Of a stretch of DNA of 64,000 nucleotides, positions 63,857 to 64,000 are shown piece by piece. Every line of letters begins with the position of its first letter. The first letter of the stretch is position 1. A model generated the notes under the pieces. It was not told the DNA's origin and searched no databases. It saw nothing but the letters and a program-made list of their open reading frames with translations. Source of the DNA: Modicisalibacter muralis (GTDB lineage: Bacteria > Pseudomonadota > Gammaproteobacteria > Pseudomonadales > Halomonadaceae); assembly GCF_900102945.1 (NCBI RefSeq), contig NZ_FNGI01000011.1:97691-161690 (forward strand), given 5' to 3'. Both the position numbers and the translations under genes were made by a program.

Positions 63857-64000
63857 GTAAACTGGTGTCGCGTGGTGGCTTGAGGGCTGATCGTGATCGT
63901 GCTTTCGATCGCGACCCGACGCTCGACGCTGCCCGCCACGGGACTGTCTTAACAAATGAATCAAGCTGACTCGATACGACTCGACGTATCCGCTTATCGG
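63857..64000 (-). other. 23S-5S intergenic spacer (continues past window)
   Basis: No gene is seen. The stretch between 5S and the right edge should be the 23S-5S spacer, possibly with processing stems such as GATCGTGATCGTGC/GATCGCGACC near 63890. I could not identify the 23S 3' end with confidence; it probably lies at or beyond the edge. Confidence 0.5.

Noticed and set aside
63957..64000. 3' end of 23S rRNA at the right edge
   Set aside because: The sequence does not show the conserved 23S terminal helix that I would expect. It is better left as the 23S-5S spacer.

Overview
The window is high-GC gammaproteobacterial chromosome, most likely from the Halomonadaceae (Halomonas/Chromohalobacter group). 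Three things point there. The polA–DUF2782–thrB order matches that of Pseudomonas. There is a complete sulfolactate-degradation cluster of the kind known from Chromohalobacter salexigens. The hisBHAF, SelD/SelU, MutY/YggX and RadA proteins look like ordinary gammaproteobacterial proteins. No virus, plasmid or CRISPR array was seen.

Layout, left to right. 1-10.6 kb is a purine/N-heterocycle catabolic block. It holds a partial sigma-54 activator, a Tat-exported molybdenum hydroxylase with its [2Fe-2S] and tri-haem cytochrome c partners, a LysR regulator, and a divergent operon of an NCS2 permease, an 8-oxoguanine-deaminase-like amidohydrolase and a TauE-type permease. 10.6-17.3 kb carries an ankyrin protein, periplasmic cyclohexadienyl dehydratase (pheC), a type II toxin-antitoxin pair, polA and thrB. 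17.4-22.7 kb is a branched-chain amino acid ABC transporter, with its binding protein convergent to livMHGF. 22.9-25.5 kb holds speA and an FAH-family hydrolase. 25.6-29.7 kb is a decaying acyl-CoA beta-oxidation cluster that ends in an in-frame thiolase/IclR chimera. 30.2-39.8 kb is the sulfolactate regulon: comC, slcC, a tripartite tricarboxylate-type transporter, suyAB, a GntR regulator, and a LysR/YeiH pair probably exporting sulfite. 40.1-44.0 kb is a low-GC gene for a 1312-residue membrane-active repeat protein of unknown function. 44.1-50 kb holds a proline iminopeptidase, a three-tRNA operon, yggX-mutY, an AsmA-like gene and an acetyltransferase gene. 50-53 kb is hisBHAF. 53-61 kb is housekeeping genes (yjaG, ATL, a Cys-less amidotransferase homologue, selU-selD, radA, nlpE-like, old yellow enzyme, AEC transporter). 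61-64 kb is hisC, an ISL3-family insertion sequence in the hisC terminator, and the 5S end of an rRNA operon.

How the genes work together. The sulfolactate genes form a complete route. Tripartite uptake is followed by SlcC and ComC, which oxidise (S)-sulfolactate and reduce sulfopyruvate to (R)-sulfolactate. SuyAB then releases sulfite and pyruvate, and YeiH probably exports sulfite. The hydroxylase, permease and deaminase likely form a purine-salvage/oxidation module that feeds electrons to a periplasmic cytochrome.

Mobile and rearranged DNA includes a 156-bp MITE whose 3-bp target duplication is the stop codon of the GntR gene, and an ISL3 element whose 8-bp target duplication is the U-tract of the hisC terminator. 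There is also a 25-bp copy of a tRNA-Thr anticodon arm at the 3' end of yggX, the thiolase-IclR fusion, and a probable frameshifted small exported protein.
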